From CAIKMD01 sp036501365 (lineage in GTDB: Bacteria > Pseudomonadota > Alphaproteobacteria > ATCC43930 > CGMCC-115725): a DNA stretch of 64,000 nucleotides. Of the stretch, positions 36,452-46,232 are shown in pieces. The notes below the pieces were generated by a model. The model worked only from the letters and a program-made list of their open reading frames with translations. It was not told the origin of the DNA and searched no databases. Within the stretch, counting starts at the first letter, position 1. Every line of letters begins with the position of its first letter. The position numbers were made by a program, and so were the translations under genes. The DNA is taken from positions 4,315 to 68,314 of the forward strand of contig DASYAL010000002.1 in assembly GCA_036501365.1 (NCBI GenBank), given 5' to 3'.

Positions 36452-37600
36452 CTACCGCTTCCAGTTGCGCAGGCGACGCGCGGCTTCGGCGATGTCGGCG
36501 GTTGCGCCGGCAAAGCAAAGCCGCATCGTCGCATGGCCGCGTTGCGGATCGAAATCGACACCCGGTGTGCAGGCGACGCCGATGTCGCGCAGCATGCGGC
36601 GGCAGAAATCGCGGCTATCATTGGTCAGCGCCGCGATATCGGCATAGAGATAGAATGCCCCGTCGGGCGGCGCGAAGCGCTCGAATCCGGCCTTTGGCAG
36701 CTCGGCGAGCAGCAGCGCCCGGTTCTCGGCATAGCGGCGGCAATTCGCGTCGAGCTCGGCTTCCGCATCGAAGGCCGCGAGCGCCGCATGCTGCGCCAGG
36801 CTGGGCGGCGAGATGAAGAGATTTTGCGCGAGGCACTCGACCGCGCGTAGCATCGAGGCCGGCACGACCATCCAGCCGATGCGCCAACCGGTCATCGAAT
36901 AATATTTGGAGAAGCTGTTGACGATGAAGGCATCGTCGCTGAGGCTCGCTGCCGTCGCCGTTGGCTTGTCGTAGGTGATGCCGTGATAGATCTCATCGGA
37001 GATCAGGCAGATGCCTGCGGCCTCGCAATGTGCGGCGATCGCCGCCAACGCTGCGGGCTCGATCATGCTGCCGGTCGGATTGGCCGGGCTCGCGACGATC
37101 AGCCCGTCGATCGGCGGGCGCGCCGCGCCGAGCAGATCGAGCGTCGCTTGATAACGCTCCGCCGGCCCGGCCGGCAGTTCGACCGGAACAAGATCGAGCG
37201 CGGCGAGGGTGTTGCGATAGGCCGGATAGGACGGCGCCGCGAGCGCGACGCGCGCCCCGGCGTCGAAAGCGGCAAGAAAGGCCAGGACAAAACCGGCCGA
37301 TGAACCGGTCGTCACGACGATCCGCGCCGCGTCGACCGCGACGCCATAGGCGGCGCGGTAGTGGCGCGCGATAGCCTCGCGCAGCGGCGGCAAGCCGAGC
37401 GCATCGGTATAGCCGAGCACGTCGCGACGCAGCGCCGCCTCAGCCGCCGCGATCACCGCGCGCGGCGCCGGGGTCGAAGGCTGGCCCACTTCCAAATGGA
37501 TGATGTCCGCGCCGCCAGCGGCGCGCTCATTGGCTTCGCGCAACACGTCCATGGCGATGAAAGGCGGAATCAACGCGCGCCGCGACGGCTTGACGCTCAT
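36452..37600 (-). CDS. class I/II PLP-dependent aminotransferase
   Basis: 382 residues of fold type I. The PLP lysine is in NSFSKYYSMTGWRIGWM (residue ~230), with the SNPxNPTG-type motif VASPANPTGSMIEP near 165-178, DEIYHGITYD near 198-208, and the C-terminal Arg in MRLCFAGA. Aspartate/alanine-type amino transfer is the broad expectation; the true substrate pair is unknown. The product starts MSVKPSRRALIPPFIAMDVL. It converges on rne, whose stop is 16 bp away, and is divergent from the M48 protease gene, only 75 bp from its start. Confidence 0.92.
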   Translation of the reverse strand: MSVKPSRRALIPPFIAMDVLREANERAAGGADIIHLEVGQPSTPAPRAVIAAAEAALRRDVLGYTDALGLPPLREAIARHYRAAYGVAVDAARIVVTTGSSAGFVLAFLAAFDAGARVALAAPSYPAYRNTLAALDLVPVELPAGPAERYQATLDLLGAARPPIDGLIVASPANPTGSMIEPAALAAIAAHCEAAGICLISDEIYHGITYDKPTATAASLSDDAFIVNSFSKYYSMTGWRIGWMVVPASMLRAVECLAQNLFISPPSLAQHAALAAFDAEAELDANCRRYAENRALLLAELPKAGFERFAPPDGAFYLYADIAALTNDSRDFCRRMLRDIGVACTPGVDFDPQRGHATMRLCFAGATADIAEAARRLRNWKR

Positions 37601-37675
37601 CGGACCCCATCCGGTTGACGATGCCTTCGCGATGGTCCCATGCTGGCGGCCGATTTGTGGTAGGATTGACGCTCG

Positions 37676-39028
37676 ATGCTCAAGTGGGTTCGCATTCTAT
37701 GCATCGGACTGGCGCTTTGCACCGGCTTCGTGCATCGCGCCAAGGCCGATGATTCGATCAGTTTCCTGCGCGACGCCGAGATCGAGCACACGTTGCGCGT
37801 GTGGATGATCCCGATCTGGAAAGCCGCCGGGCTCGATCCCGATGCGGTCCATGTCTACGTGATCAACGATCCGACCCTCAACTCCTTCGTCGCCGGTGGC
37901 CAGAATATCTTCCTGAACAGCGGCACGATCTTGCGCGCGCAAAGCCCCAACCAGCTGATCGGCATCATGGCGCATGAAACCGGCCATATCGCCGGCGGTC
38001 ACCTGGCGCGCAAGACCCAGATGATGAAGAACGCGATGATCGAAAGCATCATCGGCATGGTGCTCGGCGGCGCCGCCACCGCGGTCGGCCACGGCAATGG
38101 CGGCGGCGCCGGCGTTCTTGCCGGTGAAGGCATCGGCGAGCGTGCATTCTTGCAGAATTCGGTCACCATCGAGGCATCGGCCGACCAGGCGGCGCTGAAA
38201 TTCCTCGACCGCACCCATCAATCCGCGCGCGGCTTGCTGGAGTTTTTCCAGATCTTAGAGCAAGAGGAGTTCCTCACTGCACAACATCAGGACCCCTATC
38301 TGATCGACCACCCGCTGACTCAGGAACGCATCGATTACGTCCGCGAGCATGTCGCCCAGTCGCCCTATTCGAACGCCAAGGACCCGCCCGAATGGGTGGC
38401 GATGTTCAATATCATGAAGGCGAAGCTCGGCGCTTTCCTCGGCAATCCCTCGCAGGTGCTGGCGAGTTATCAGCCGAACGACAATTCCGAGCCGGCGCGC
38501 TACGCCCGCGCGATTGCCTATTACCGCATTCCCGATCTCAACCACGCCTTGCCGACCATCGATGGCTTGATCCACGACTTCCCGAACAATCCCTATTACG
38601 AGGAATTGAAGGGACAGATGCTGTTCGAGAACGGTCGCGTCGCCGATGCTGTCGCGCCCTATCAGCGCGCGGTGCAAATCGCGCCCAATGAGCCGCTGCT
38701 TAATGTCGAGCTCGCCCAGGTCCAGCTCGAAACCAACGACCCGAAATATCTCGCCACGGCCAAGCAGGAGCTCGAGAACTCGATCAACGGCGAGAGCGAC
38801 AATCCCGACGCCTGGCGCGGGCTCGCGATCGCCTATGGCCGCTCGGGCAATATCGGCATGGCGGCGCTGGCCCTGGCCGAGCAGAACATGGCTCAGGGCG
38901 ATTACCGGCAGGCGATCGGGCAGGCGCAACGCGCGTCGCAATTGTTGCCACCCGGACCGCAACGCCAGCGCGCGCAGGATCTCTTGGCCGACGCAAAGCG
39001 CCAGCAAGACCAAGCACGAAACCAATAG
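37676..39028 (+). CDS. M48 family metalloprotease with TPR repeats (BepA/YfgC-like)
   Basis: 450 residues with a signal peptide (residues ~1-24, ILCIGLALCTGFVHRAKA). The zinc site HETGH lies at residues 100-104 in IMAHETGHIAGGHLARKTQM, with the third ligand Glu expected in ASADQAALKFLDR. The C-terminal half holds tetratricopeptide-like repeats (residues ~265-440). BepA-type proteins in the periplasm degrade or rescue stalled outer-membrane proteins at the BAM complex. Gene is followed 23 bp later by a DsbA-like gene, suggesting an envelope-quality-control pair. Confidence 0.93.
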   Translation: MLKWVRILCIGLALCTGFVHRAKADDSISFLRDAEIEHTLRVWMIPIWKAAGLDPDAVHVYVINDPTLNSFVAGGQNIFLNSGTILRAQSPNQLIGIMAHETGHIAGGHLARKTQMMKNAMIESIIGMVLGGAATAVGHGNGGGAGVLAGEGIGERAFLQNSVTIEASADQAALKFLDRTHQSARGLLEFFQILEQEEFLTAQHQDPYLIDHPLTQERIDYVREHVAQSPYSNAKDPPEWVAMFNIMKAKLGAFLGNPSQVLASYQPNDNSEPARYARAIAYYRIPDLNHALPTIDGLIHDFPNNPYYEELKGQMLFENGRVADAVAPYQRAVQIAPNEPLLNVELAQVQLETNDPKYLATAKQELENSINGESDNPDAWRGLAIAYGRSGNIGMAALALAEQNMAQGDYRQAIGQAQRASQLLPPGPQRQRAQDLLADAKRQQDQARNQ

Positions 39029-39051
39029 CCGGCGCAGGAGCCGACCCCCGA

Positions 39052-39825
39052 ATGATCGTCGTCTGTCTCCGTCGTCGCCTCGCTGCGCTCATGCTCCTGG
39101 CGAGCGCGATCGCTTTTCCGGCATCGTTTGCTGCCGCGGACCCGGCCACGCCGACGGAGACGCTCCCCAAAGACCGCGCCGCGCTCGATCAGGCGATCCA
39201 CGATTACCTGATGGCCCATCCCGACGTCGTGCTCGATGCGCTCAAGGCGGCGCAGCAACAAGCCGATGCGCAGGCCGCGGAGCGGTCGCGGCGCACCATC
39301 ATGTCGCGGCAGAAGGAACTCCTCGGCGACGCCGACGACCTGGTGCAGGGCAATCCGAAAGGCGACGTGACGCTGGTCGAGTTCTTCGACTATCGCTGTC
39401 CCTACTGCAAGCAGGTCGAACCCTCGCTCGACGCCTTGCTGAAAGAGGACGGCAAGCTGCGCATCGTCTACAAGGAATTCCCGATCCTCGGCGCGGCCTC
39501 GGTCTACGCGACGCATGTCGCCCTCGCCGCCAAGCAGCAGGGCAAATACGCCGAATTCCACCGCGCGATGATGGCGACCAAAGGCGATATCGGCGACGAC
39601 ACGGTCCTGAACGTCGCTACCTCGCTCGGTCTCGACATGACGAAGCTCAAGGGCGACATGAAAGCGCCCGCCATCGACACGCTGATCAACAAGAATTACG
39701 CGCTCGCCGACGCCCTCGACATCCAGGGCACGCCGGCGCTCGTCGTCGGCGATACGCTGATCCCGGGCGCGATCGATCTCGACACGCTGCGCAAAGACAT
39801 CGCGGCGGCACGCAAAGGCAGCTAA
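39052..39825 (+). CDS. DsbA family thiol-disulfide oxidoreductase
   Basis: 257 residues with a signal peptide (~1-28, cleavage near FAAA). The thioredoxin-fold active site is CPYC at C116-C119 (FFDYRCPYCKQVEPSL), and the cis-proline loop is QGTPALVVGDTLIPGA. An N-terminal helical extension (~35-95, with AAQQQADAQAAERSRR) matches the Com1/BdbD-like group. It should oxidise or isomerise disulfides in the periplasm. It probably shares a transcript with the M48 protease upstream. The last 4 bases overlap the stop of the convergent gene at 39822. Confidence 0.93.
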   Translation: MIVVCLRRRLAALMLLASAIAFPASFAAADPATPTETLPKDRAALDQAIHDYLMAHPDVVLDALKAAQQQADAQAAERSRRTIMSRQKELLGDADDLVQGNPKGDVTLVEFFDYRCPYCKQVEPSLDALLKEDGKLRIVYKEFPILGAASVYATHVALAAKQQGKYAEFHRAMMATKGDIGDDTVLNVATSLGLDMTKLKGDMKAPAIDTLINKNYALADALDIQGTPALVVGDTLIPGAIDLDTLRKDIAAARKGS

Positions 39826-40523
39826 GACGCGGGCCACGCCTCGGCGGGCCCTGCCGGGGTCAGCAATTCCGGCTCGTCGGCACGCGCCGAATTTGCCGCG
39901 CGGTCGATCGGCGCTACCTGCAGCCAATCGTCGGGCGCCGGCGCCAGCAGACCACGAACGCTTTCGGCCGCGGCGTCCGGATCGAGCCAAGCCGCATAGC
40001 TCTCCGGCGGCAGCACCGCCGGCATGCGGTGATGGAAGCCGCGCAGGAAATCGTTGGTTTCCGTCGTGATGATGGTGAAACTGTCGCGCGCGGTGGCAGG
40101 ATCGTGACGCGGTCCCCACCGCTCCCACAATCCCGCAAACGCAAACGGCGCGCCGTCGCACCGCGTCACCAGATAGGGCTGCTTCGATGCATCGCCCTCG
40201 CGCCACTGGAAGTAGCCGTCGGCCGGCACGAGGCAGCGACGGCGCTGAAAGGCGCCCCGGAACGCCGGCTTTTCCATCAGCGTCTCGGCGCGCGCGTTGA
40301 TCAGCGGCGGCCCGGATTTCGGATCATCGGCCCAAGGCGGCACGAAGCCCCAGCGCAGCGCGGCGAGGCTGCGCTCGCCCGCCGGCGCGCGGCGCTGCCG
40401 GATCACCGGCACCTCTTGCGTCGGCGCGATGTTGTAACGCGGCGCAAGATTGGGCCGCTCGATGAAGCCGAACAGCCGCGCCAGTTCCTCGAGCGCCGTC
40501 TTCAACACATAGCGACCGCACAT
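39822..40523 (-). CDS. SOS response-associated peptidase (YedK/HMCES family)
   Basis: 233 residues beginning MCGRY, with the catalytic Cys2 that crosslinks to abasic sites in single-stranded DNA. Further family marks are NIAPTQEVPVI, WGFVPPWADDP, INARAETLMEKPAFRGAF, RRCLVPADGYFQW and HHRMPAVLP (active-site His). The protein protects abasic sites during replication. The longer frame to 40541 would bury Cys2 and is rejected, since the amine of Cys2 must be exposed. It is divergent from cysQ with 34 bp between starts. Confidence 0.95.
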   Translation of the reverse strand: MCGRYVLKTALEELARLFGFIERPNLAPRYNIAPTQEVPVIRQRRAPAGERSLAALRWGFVPPWADDPKSGPPLINARAETLMEKPAFRGAFQRRRCLVPADGYFQWREGDASKQPYLVTRCDGAPFAFAGLWERWGPRHDPATARDSFTIITTETNDFLRGFHHRMPAVLPPESYAAWLDPDAAAESVRGLLAPAPDDWLQVAPIDRAANSARADEPELLTPAGPAEAWPAS

Positions 40524-40557
40524 CGCCTTCGTCCCCCGCAATCGCTATGTTAGCGCA

Positions 40558-41321
<764 letters not shown>

Positions 41322-41325
<4 letters not shown>

Positions 41326-41963
41326 GCGGCGCAGCGCTGCAGCACTTCTTCGGCCAGCGCCTTGATCTCCCGCGCGGCCGTGCTCGACGGCTCGTACTCC
41401 AGAATTCCCTGCCCCTCGTTGATCGCGGCGGCCAGCGCGACCCGGTTGCCGATCTGCGTCTTGGCGAGCGGCACGTCGAGCGCGGCGAAGGCCTCAAGGA
41501 GGGCCCCGGTCAGTTTCGCGCGCGACGGCACGCGGTTGAGCACCAGCAACGCCGGTGTCTTCTCAGCGCGGGCGAGCTCGAGGATCGGCCGGGTCGCCCA
41601 GAGATCGATCGGCGACGGTTGCACCGGCACCAACACGAGCCGGCCGGCGCGCACCGCGATACGCGCCTCGGTTTCGGCGTGTGGCGGGCTGTCGATCAGC
41701 ACGATGTCGTGGTCGCGCACCTGGCGCTCGACCTCGCCGGCGACTCGCCAGCCCGACACCGCGGTGGCTTCGACCGGCGTACTACCGGCGCCGGAACGCT
41801 CATGACGCAGCCGGAACCAGCTCGAAAGACTCGCTTGCGGATCGATATCGATAATCGCGACGCGCTTACCGGCGACCGCCCAGGCGAGCGCAAGGTGGAT
41901 CGCCAGCGTCGTCTTGCCGGCACCGCCCTTCTGCTGCGCAACGGTGATGATCATGCCCGGCAT
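41322..41963 (-). CDS. ParA/MinD-like P-loop ATPase (AAA_31)
   Basis: 213 residues. The deviant Walker A is KGGAGKTTLAIHLA (residues ~12-25), followed by AIIDIDPQASLSSWF (Walker A'), and HDIVLIDSPPHAE (Walker B). Such ATPases form ATP-dependent dimers that bind DNA or membrane and position cargo. No ParB gene is adjacent, so a chromosomal orphan ParA is more likely than a partition pair; the cargo is unknown. GGAGG lies 6 nt before the ATG at 41963. It is divergent from the tsaC gene with 67 bp between. Confidence 0.93.
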
Positions 41964-42030
41964 GTTTGCCTCCAGCCGCTCATCGAGCCTATATCGTGAC
42001 GATGTCCGGCAATAGGAATGCCTCTTTTCC

Positions 42031-42972
42031 GTGACGATTCGCCTCGCGCCTTCCGACCTCGACCGTGCCGCGGCGCTGCTCCGCGCCGGCGACCTGGTCG
42101 CCTTTCCGACCGAGACGGTCTATGGCCTCGGCGGCGATGCGACCCGCGATGAGGCGGTTGCGGCGATCTTCAGCACTAAGGGAAGACCGCACTTCAACCC
42201 ACTGATTATTCATCTTTCACACGCCGAGCTGGCCGAGCGATTGGTTATGATCGATGGCCGCGCGGCGCTCTTGATGCAACGCTTTTGGCCGGGACCGCTA
42301 AGCCTGGTCCTGCGCCGTGCGCCAGGCTGTCCGGTCTCGCTCCTGGCGAGTGCCGGGCTCGATACGGTCGCCCTGCGCGTGCCAGCGCATCCTGTGACCC
42401 AGGAATTGCTGCGTCTGGTCGATCGCCCGATAGCCGCGCCAAGCGCCAACCGCTCGGGTCGGGTCAGTCCGACCACAGCCGACCATGTCCTAAGCGAGCT
42501 CGACGGGCAGATCGCCGCCGTGCTCGATGGCGGGCCCTGCCGCGTTGGCGTCGAATCGACCGTGATCGACCTGAGCGGCAAGACCCCGCTGCTGCTTCGG
42601 CCCGGCGGCGTCGCGACCGAAGACATCGAGGCGCTGCTCGGCCCGCTTTCCACGCCGCAGTCAGGCGACGCGCCGCGCGCGCCCGGCATGCTCGCGAGCC
42701 ATTACGCGCCGAACCTGCCGCTGCGGCTCGAGGCGCGCACCGTCGCACCCGGCGAGGCATTGCTCGCCTTCGGCGCCGATGCGCCTGCGGGCGCGGCGGA
42801 GACCCGCTGGCTCAGCAAAACTGGGAATCTCGACGAAGCCGCCGCCGGTCTTTTTGCCCAGCTGCGCGCGCTCGATCGGGCGGAATTCACCGCGATTGCG
42901 GTTATGCCGATTCCCGAGCACGGACTCGGGCGCGCCATCAACGACCGGCTGCGCCGCGCCGCCGCCCGCTGA
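42031..42972 (+). CDS. L-threonylcarbamoyladenylate synthase (TsaC/Sua5 type)
   Basis: 313 residues from a GTG. It makes threonylcarbamoyl-AMP from threonine, bicarbonate and ATP for the t6A37 modification of tRNAs. YrdC-domain motifs: AFPTETVYGLGGDATRDEAV, IFSTKGRPHFNPLIIH, and IAAPSANRSGRVSPTTADHV. A C-terminal Sua5 extension (residues ~205-313, beginning APGMLASHYAP) marks the long form rather than the short TsaC. The GTG has AGGA about 10 nt upstream and no earlier in-frame ATG is available. It is followed 44 bp later by a hydroxyacid dehydrogenase gene. Confidence 0.94.
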   Translation: MTIRLAPSDLDRAAALLRAGDLVAFPTETVYGLGGDATRDEAVAAIFSTKGRPHFNPLIIHLSHAELAERLVMIDGRAALLMQRFWPGPLSLVLRRAPGCPVSLLASAGLDTVALRVPAHPVTQELLRLVDRPIAAPSANRSGRVSPTTADHVLSELDGQIAAVLDGGPCRVGVESTVIDLSGKTPLLLRPGGVATEDIEALLGPLSTPQSGDAPRAPGMLASHYAPNLPLRLEARTVAPGEALLAFGADAPAGAAETRWLSKTGNLDEAAAGLFAQLRALDRAEFTAIAVMPIPEHGLGRAINDRLRRAAAR

Positions 42973-43016
42973 AGCCCTTGCCCGGCCGCCGGCCGAGGAT
43001 TAGATGCAGGGGCCAA

Positions 43017-44438
43017 ATGACGACCACATCCGACGCGCTTGCCCGCCTGCGCGAGCTTCTCGGCGAGAAAGGCTTCATCGCCGACACGGCGGCGATGGAG
43101 CCTTATCTGCGCGAGGAGCGCGGCAGCTATCACGGCGCCGCCAAGGCGGTGCTGCGGCCAGCCTCGACTGAAGAAGTCGCCGCCATCGTGAAGCTCTGCG
43201 CCGAAGCGAAGCTGCCGATCTTCCCGCAAGGCGGCAATACCGGCCTGGCCGGCGGCGCGGTGCCATGGGAAGACGGCAACGGTGTCGTCTTGAGCCTGTC
43301 GCGCATGAATCGCATACGCGAGGTCGAGCCGATCGATTTTTCGATCACCGTCGAGGCCGGCGTCATCCTTGCCGAAGTTCAGAAAGCCGCCGAAGCCGCC
43401 GACCGGCTCTTTCCCTTGAGCCTCGGCGCCGAAGGCACGTGCCAGATCGGCGGCAACATCTCGACCAATGCCGGCGGCATCGCGGTTCTGCGCTACGGCA
43501 ACACTCGCTCGCTGGTGCTGGGGCTCGAGGTGGTGCTGCCGGACGGTCGCGTGTGGCACGGCCTGCGCGCGCTGCGGAAAGACAACACCGGCTACGACCT
43601 GAAGCAGCTCTTCATCGGCGGCGAAGGCACGCTCGGCATCATTACCGCCGCGACCTTGCGGCTTTTCCCGCTGCCGAAATCGGTCGAGACCGCTTTCTTG
43701 GGCCTCGCCCGCGTCGAGGATGCGATGGCGTTGTTCTCGCGCGCCCGCAAGGCGAGCGGCGACCAGCTGACGGCGTTCGAGCTGATCTCGCGCTTCGGCG
43801 TCGATATGGCAGTCAAGCATATCGCCGGCGTCACCGATCCGCTGCCGACGAAATTTCCCTGGTATGTCCTGCTCGAAGTGTCGTCGAGCGAGACGCAAAG
43901 CGGATTGCTCGAGACGCTCGAGCGGTTTCTCTCCGAAAGCCTGGAAGCGGGCCTCGTCAAGGACGGCGTCATCGCCAAGAGCGGCCCGCAGGCGCGCGAT
44001 CTCTGGCGCATCCGCGAAGGCCTGGTCGAGGCGCAGAAATTCGAAGGCGGCAGCATCAAGCACGATATTTCGGTGCCGGTCAGCAGGGTCGCCGAATTCA
44101 TCACTCGCGCCCATGCCGCGATCGCCGAGCGCCTGCCGGGCATCCGGCCCAACGCTTTCGGCCATGTCGGCGACGGCAACATCCATTACAACATCCATCA
44201 GCCCGAACGCGCCGACAAAGCCGTGTTCCTCGCGCGTCAGGCCGAGTTCAACCGCATCGTCCACGACATCGCCGTTGGGCTCAACGGCTCGATCAGCGCC
44301 GAGCACGGCATCGGCCGCCTCAAGGTCGGCGAGCTCGCGCATTACAAAGCACCGCTCGAGATCGAGCTGATGCGTCGCGTGAAGCACGCGCTCGATCCCG
44401 ACGGCATCATGAATCCCGGCAAGATCCTGGCGCCGTGA
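43017..44438 (+). CDS. FAD-linked D-2-hydroxyacid dehydrogenase (GlcD/D-2-HGDH-like)
   Basis: 473 residues. The PCMH-type FAD domain carries FPQGGNTGLAGGAVP (residues ~74-88), EGTCQIGGNISTNAGGIAVL and GGEGTLGIITAATL; the C-terminal cap has HVGDGNIHYNIHQPE and SAEHGIGRLKV, ending DPDGIMNPGKIL. It oxidises a D-2-hydroxyacid such as D-lactate, glycolate or D-2-hydroxyglutarate; choice among these is not possible. Its last 4 bases overlap the GTG of the acyl-CoA dehydrogenase, implying coupled translation, and both pass electrons to flavin acceptors. Confidence 0.93.
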   Translation: MTTTSDALARLRELLGEKGFIADTAAMEPYLREERGSYHGAAKAVLRPASTEEVAAIVKLCAEAKLPIFPQGGNTGLAGGAVPWEDGNGVVLSLSRMNRIREVEPIDFSITVEAGVILAEVQKAAEAADRLFPLSLGAEGTCQIGGNISTNAGGIAVLRYGNTRSLVLGLEVVLPDGRVWHGLRALRKDNTGYDLKQLFIGGEGTLGIITAATLRLFPLPKSVETAFLGLARVEDAMALFSRARKASGDQLTAFELISRFGVDMAVKHIAGVTDPLPTKFPWYVLLEVSSSETQSGLLETLERFLSESLEAGLVKDGVIAKSGPQARDLWRIREGLVEAQKFEGGSIKHDISVPVSRVAEFITRAHAAIAERLPGIRPNAFGHVGDGNIHYNIHQPERADKAVFLARQAEFNRIVHDIAVGLNGSISAEHGIGRLKVGELAHYKAPLEIELMRRVKHALDPDGIMNPGKILAP

Positions 44439-46228
44439 GCGGCTATGCGGCGCCGCTCGCGGAGATGCGCTTCGCGCTCGACGCGATCGCGGGCCTCGGC
44501 GAGATCGCGGCACTGCCGGGCTGCGAGGCGGCCGCCGCGCCCGAGACGGTCGACGCGATCCTCGAGGAGGCGGCCAAATTCGCCAGCGAGGTGTTGGCGC
44601 CGCTCAATCCCGTCGGCGATCGTGAGCGAGCGCGGCTCGACAACGGGATGGTGCGCCTGCCGACCGGCTTCGCGGCGGCTTACGACGCTTTCGTCGCCGG
44701 CGGCTGGAACGGTTTGGCGCTGCCCGAAGCGGCAGGCGGCCAGGGCCTGCCGCTCGCGCTCGGCATCGCGGTGCTCGAGATGTGGACCAGCGCCAATCTC
44801 GCCTTCTCGCTCTGCCCGATCCTGACCCAGGCCACCGCCGAACTGCTGATCGCCCATGGCTCCGCCGAGCAGCGCCGGCTCTATCTCGACAAGCTGGTAC
44901 GCGGCGAATGGGCCGGCACGATGAATTTGACCGAGCCGCAGGCCGGCTCCGACCTCGGCGCGGTGCGCATGCGCGCGGTAAAAGACGGCGATCATTACCG
45001 TCTGACCGGGCAGAAGATTTTCATTACCTATGGCGAGCATGACCTCGCCCCCAACATCATCCATGCCGTTCTGGCGCGCACGCCTGATACTCTGCCCGGC
45101 AGCAAGGGCCTGTCGCTGTTCCTGGTGCCGAAATTCCTGGGCGGCGCCGACGGCGATCCCGGCGCACGCAACGACATCCGCTGCTTGAAACTCGAGGACA
45201 AGCTCGGCATCCATGCGAGCCCGACCTGTGTGCTCTCCTATGGCGATAATGGCGGGGCGATCGGCACGCTGATCGGCGAAGAGGGCCGCGGCATCGAATA
45301 CATGTTCCTGATGATGAATGGCGCGCGCTTGAATGTCGGGCTGCAAGGCACCGCTATCGCCGAACGCGCCTATCAGCAAGCGCGCGATTATGCGCTGAGC
45401 CGCATCCAGGGCCGACCGATCGCGGCAAAGAATGGACAGGCGGCGCCGATTGCGCACCACCCCGACGTCCGGCGCATGCTCTTGGCGATGCGCAGCGATG
45501 CCGAGGCGACGCGCGCACTGCTCTATTACACCGCCGGCACGATCGATCGCGCGCGGCACGATCGCGATGGGGAGGCGCGCGCGCAGCATCAGGCACGCGC
45601 CGACCTGCTGATCCCGATCGCCAAGGCCTGGAGCACCGAGCGCGGCTTCGAGGCCGCATCCACCGGCATCCAGGTGCATGGCGGTATGGGCTATATCGAG
45701 GAAACCGGCGCGGCCCAGTATCTGCGCGACGCGCGGATCGCGCTGATCTATGAAGGCACCAACGGCATCCAAGCCAACGACCTTTTGACCCGCAAGCTGG
45801 CGCGCGACGGCGGCGCGGCGATGCGCGCGCTGATCGCCGAGATGCGCGCGCTCGATGCCGAGCTTGCCGCGGAATCGGAAGGAGCGCTGGCTGCGCTACG
45901 GCCGCATCTACGCGACGGCATCGGCGCGCTTGCGACCGCCAGCGAGAGCTTGCTCGCCGCCTATCGCGCCAAGCCCGAGCGCGCACTCGCCGGCGCAATG
46001 CCTTATCTGCGGCTCTTCGGCTTGGTAACAGCGGGCTGGCTGATGGCGAAAGCCGCGCTGGCTGCTTGGCAGCGCCGCGCGCAAAATGAGGCCGCGCGCG
46101 AATTCTGCGCGGCCAAGCTCGTTACCACCCGCTTCTTCGCCGAACAAAGCCTGACAACAGCGCCAGGGCTGCTGCCGGCGATCGTGGGCGGCGAGACGGT
46201 GATGAATCTCGGTCCCGATCTGTTGTGA
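44435..46228 (+). CDS. acyl-CoA dehydrogenase (long C-terminal-extended type)
   Basis: 597 residues from a GTG overlapping the previous stop (GTGA). The frame is open far upstream, but GTG at 44435 gives the family N-terminus. Seen: MNLTEPQAGSDLGAVRMRAV, the FAD-binding LTGQKIFITYGEHDL, QVHGGMGYIEETGAAQYLRD, and the catalytic base E440 in LIYEGTNGIQ. An extra C-terminal helical domain (~470-597) marks the AcdB/AidB-like 590-600-residue group. It introduces the alpha,beta double bond in an acyl-CoA and passes electrons to ETF. Substrate chain is unknown. Followed 4 bp later by a PEP-mutase-like gene. Confidence 0.94.
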   Translation: MSGYAAPLAEMRFALDAIAGLGEIAALPGCEAAAAPETVDAILEEAAKFASEVLAPLNPVGDRERARLDNGMVRLPTGFAAAYDAFVAGGWNGLALPEAAGGQGLPLALGIAVLEMWTSANLAFSLCPILTQATAELLIAHGSAEQRRLYLDKLVRGEWAGTMNLTEPQAGSDLGAVRMRAVKDGDHYRLTGQKIFITYGEHDLAPNIIHAVLARTPDTLPGSKGLSLFLVPKFLGGADGDPGARNDIRCLKLEDKLGIHASPTCVLSYGDNGGAIGTLIGEEGRGIEYMFLMMNGARLNVGLQGTAIAERAYQQARDYALSRIQGRPIAAKNGQAAPIAHHPDVRRMLLAMRSDAEATRALLYYTAGTIDRARHDRDGEARAQHQARADLLIPIAKAWSTERGFEAASTGIQVHGGMGYIEETGAAQYLRDARIALIYEGTNGIQANDLLTRKLARDGGAAMRALIAEMRALDAELAAESEGALAALRPHLRDGIGALATASESLLAAYRAKPERALAGAMPYLRLFGLVTAGWLMAKAALAAWQRRAQNEAAREFCAAKLVTTRFFAEQSLTTAPGLLPAIVGGETVMNLGPDLL

Positions 46229-46232
46229 GGGG

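Noticed and set aside
43265..44434. Upstream extension of the acyl-CoA dehydrogenase frame as a giant fusion
   Set aside because: The extension is the +1 shadow of the hydroxyacid dehydrogenase gene. The GTG at 44435 overlapping its stop gives the usual family N-terminus and length.
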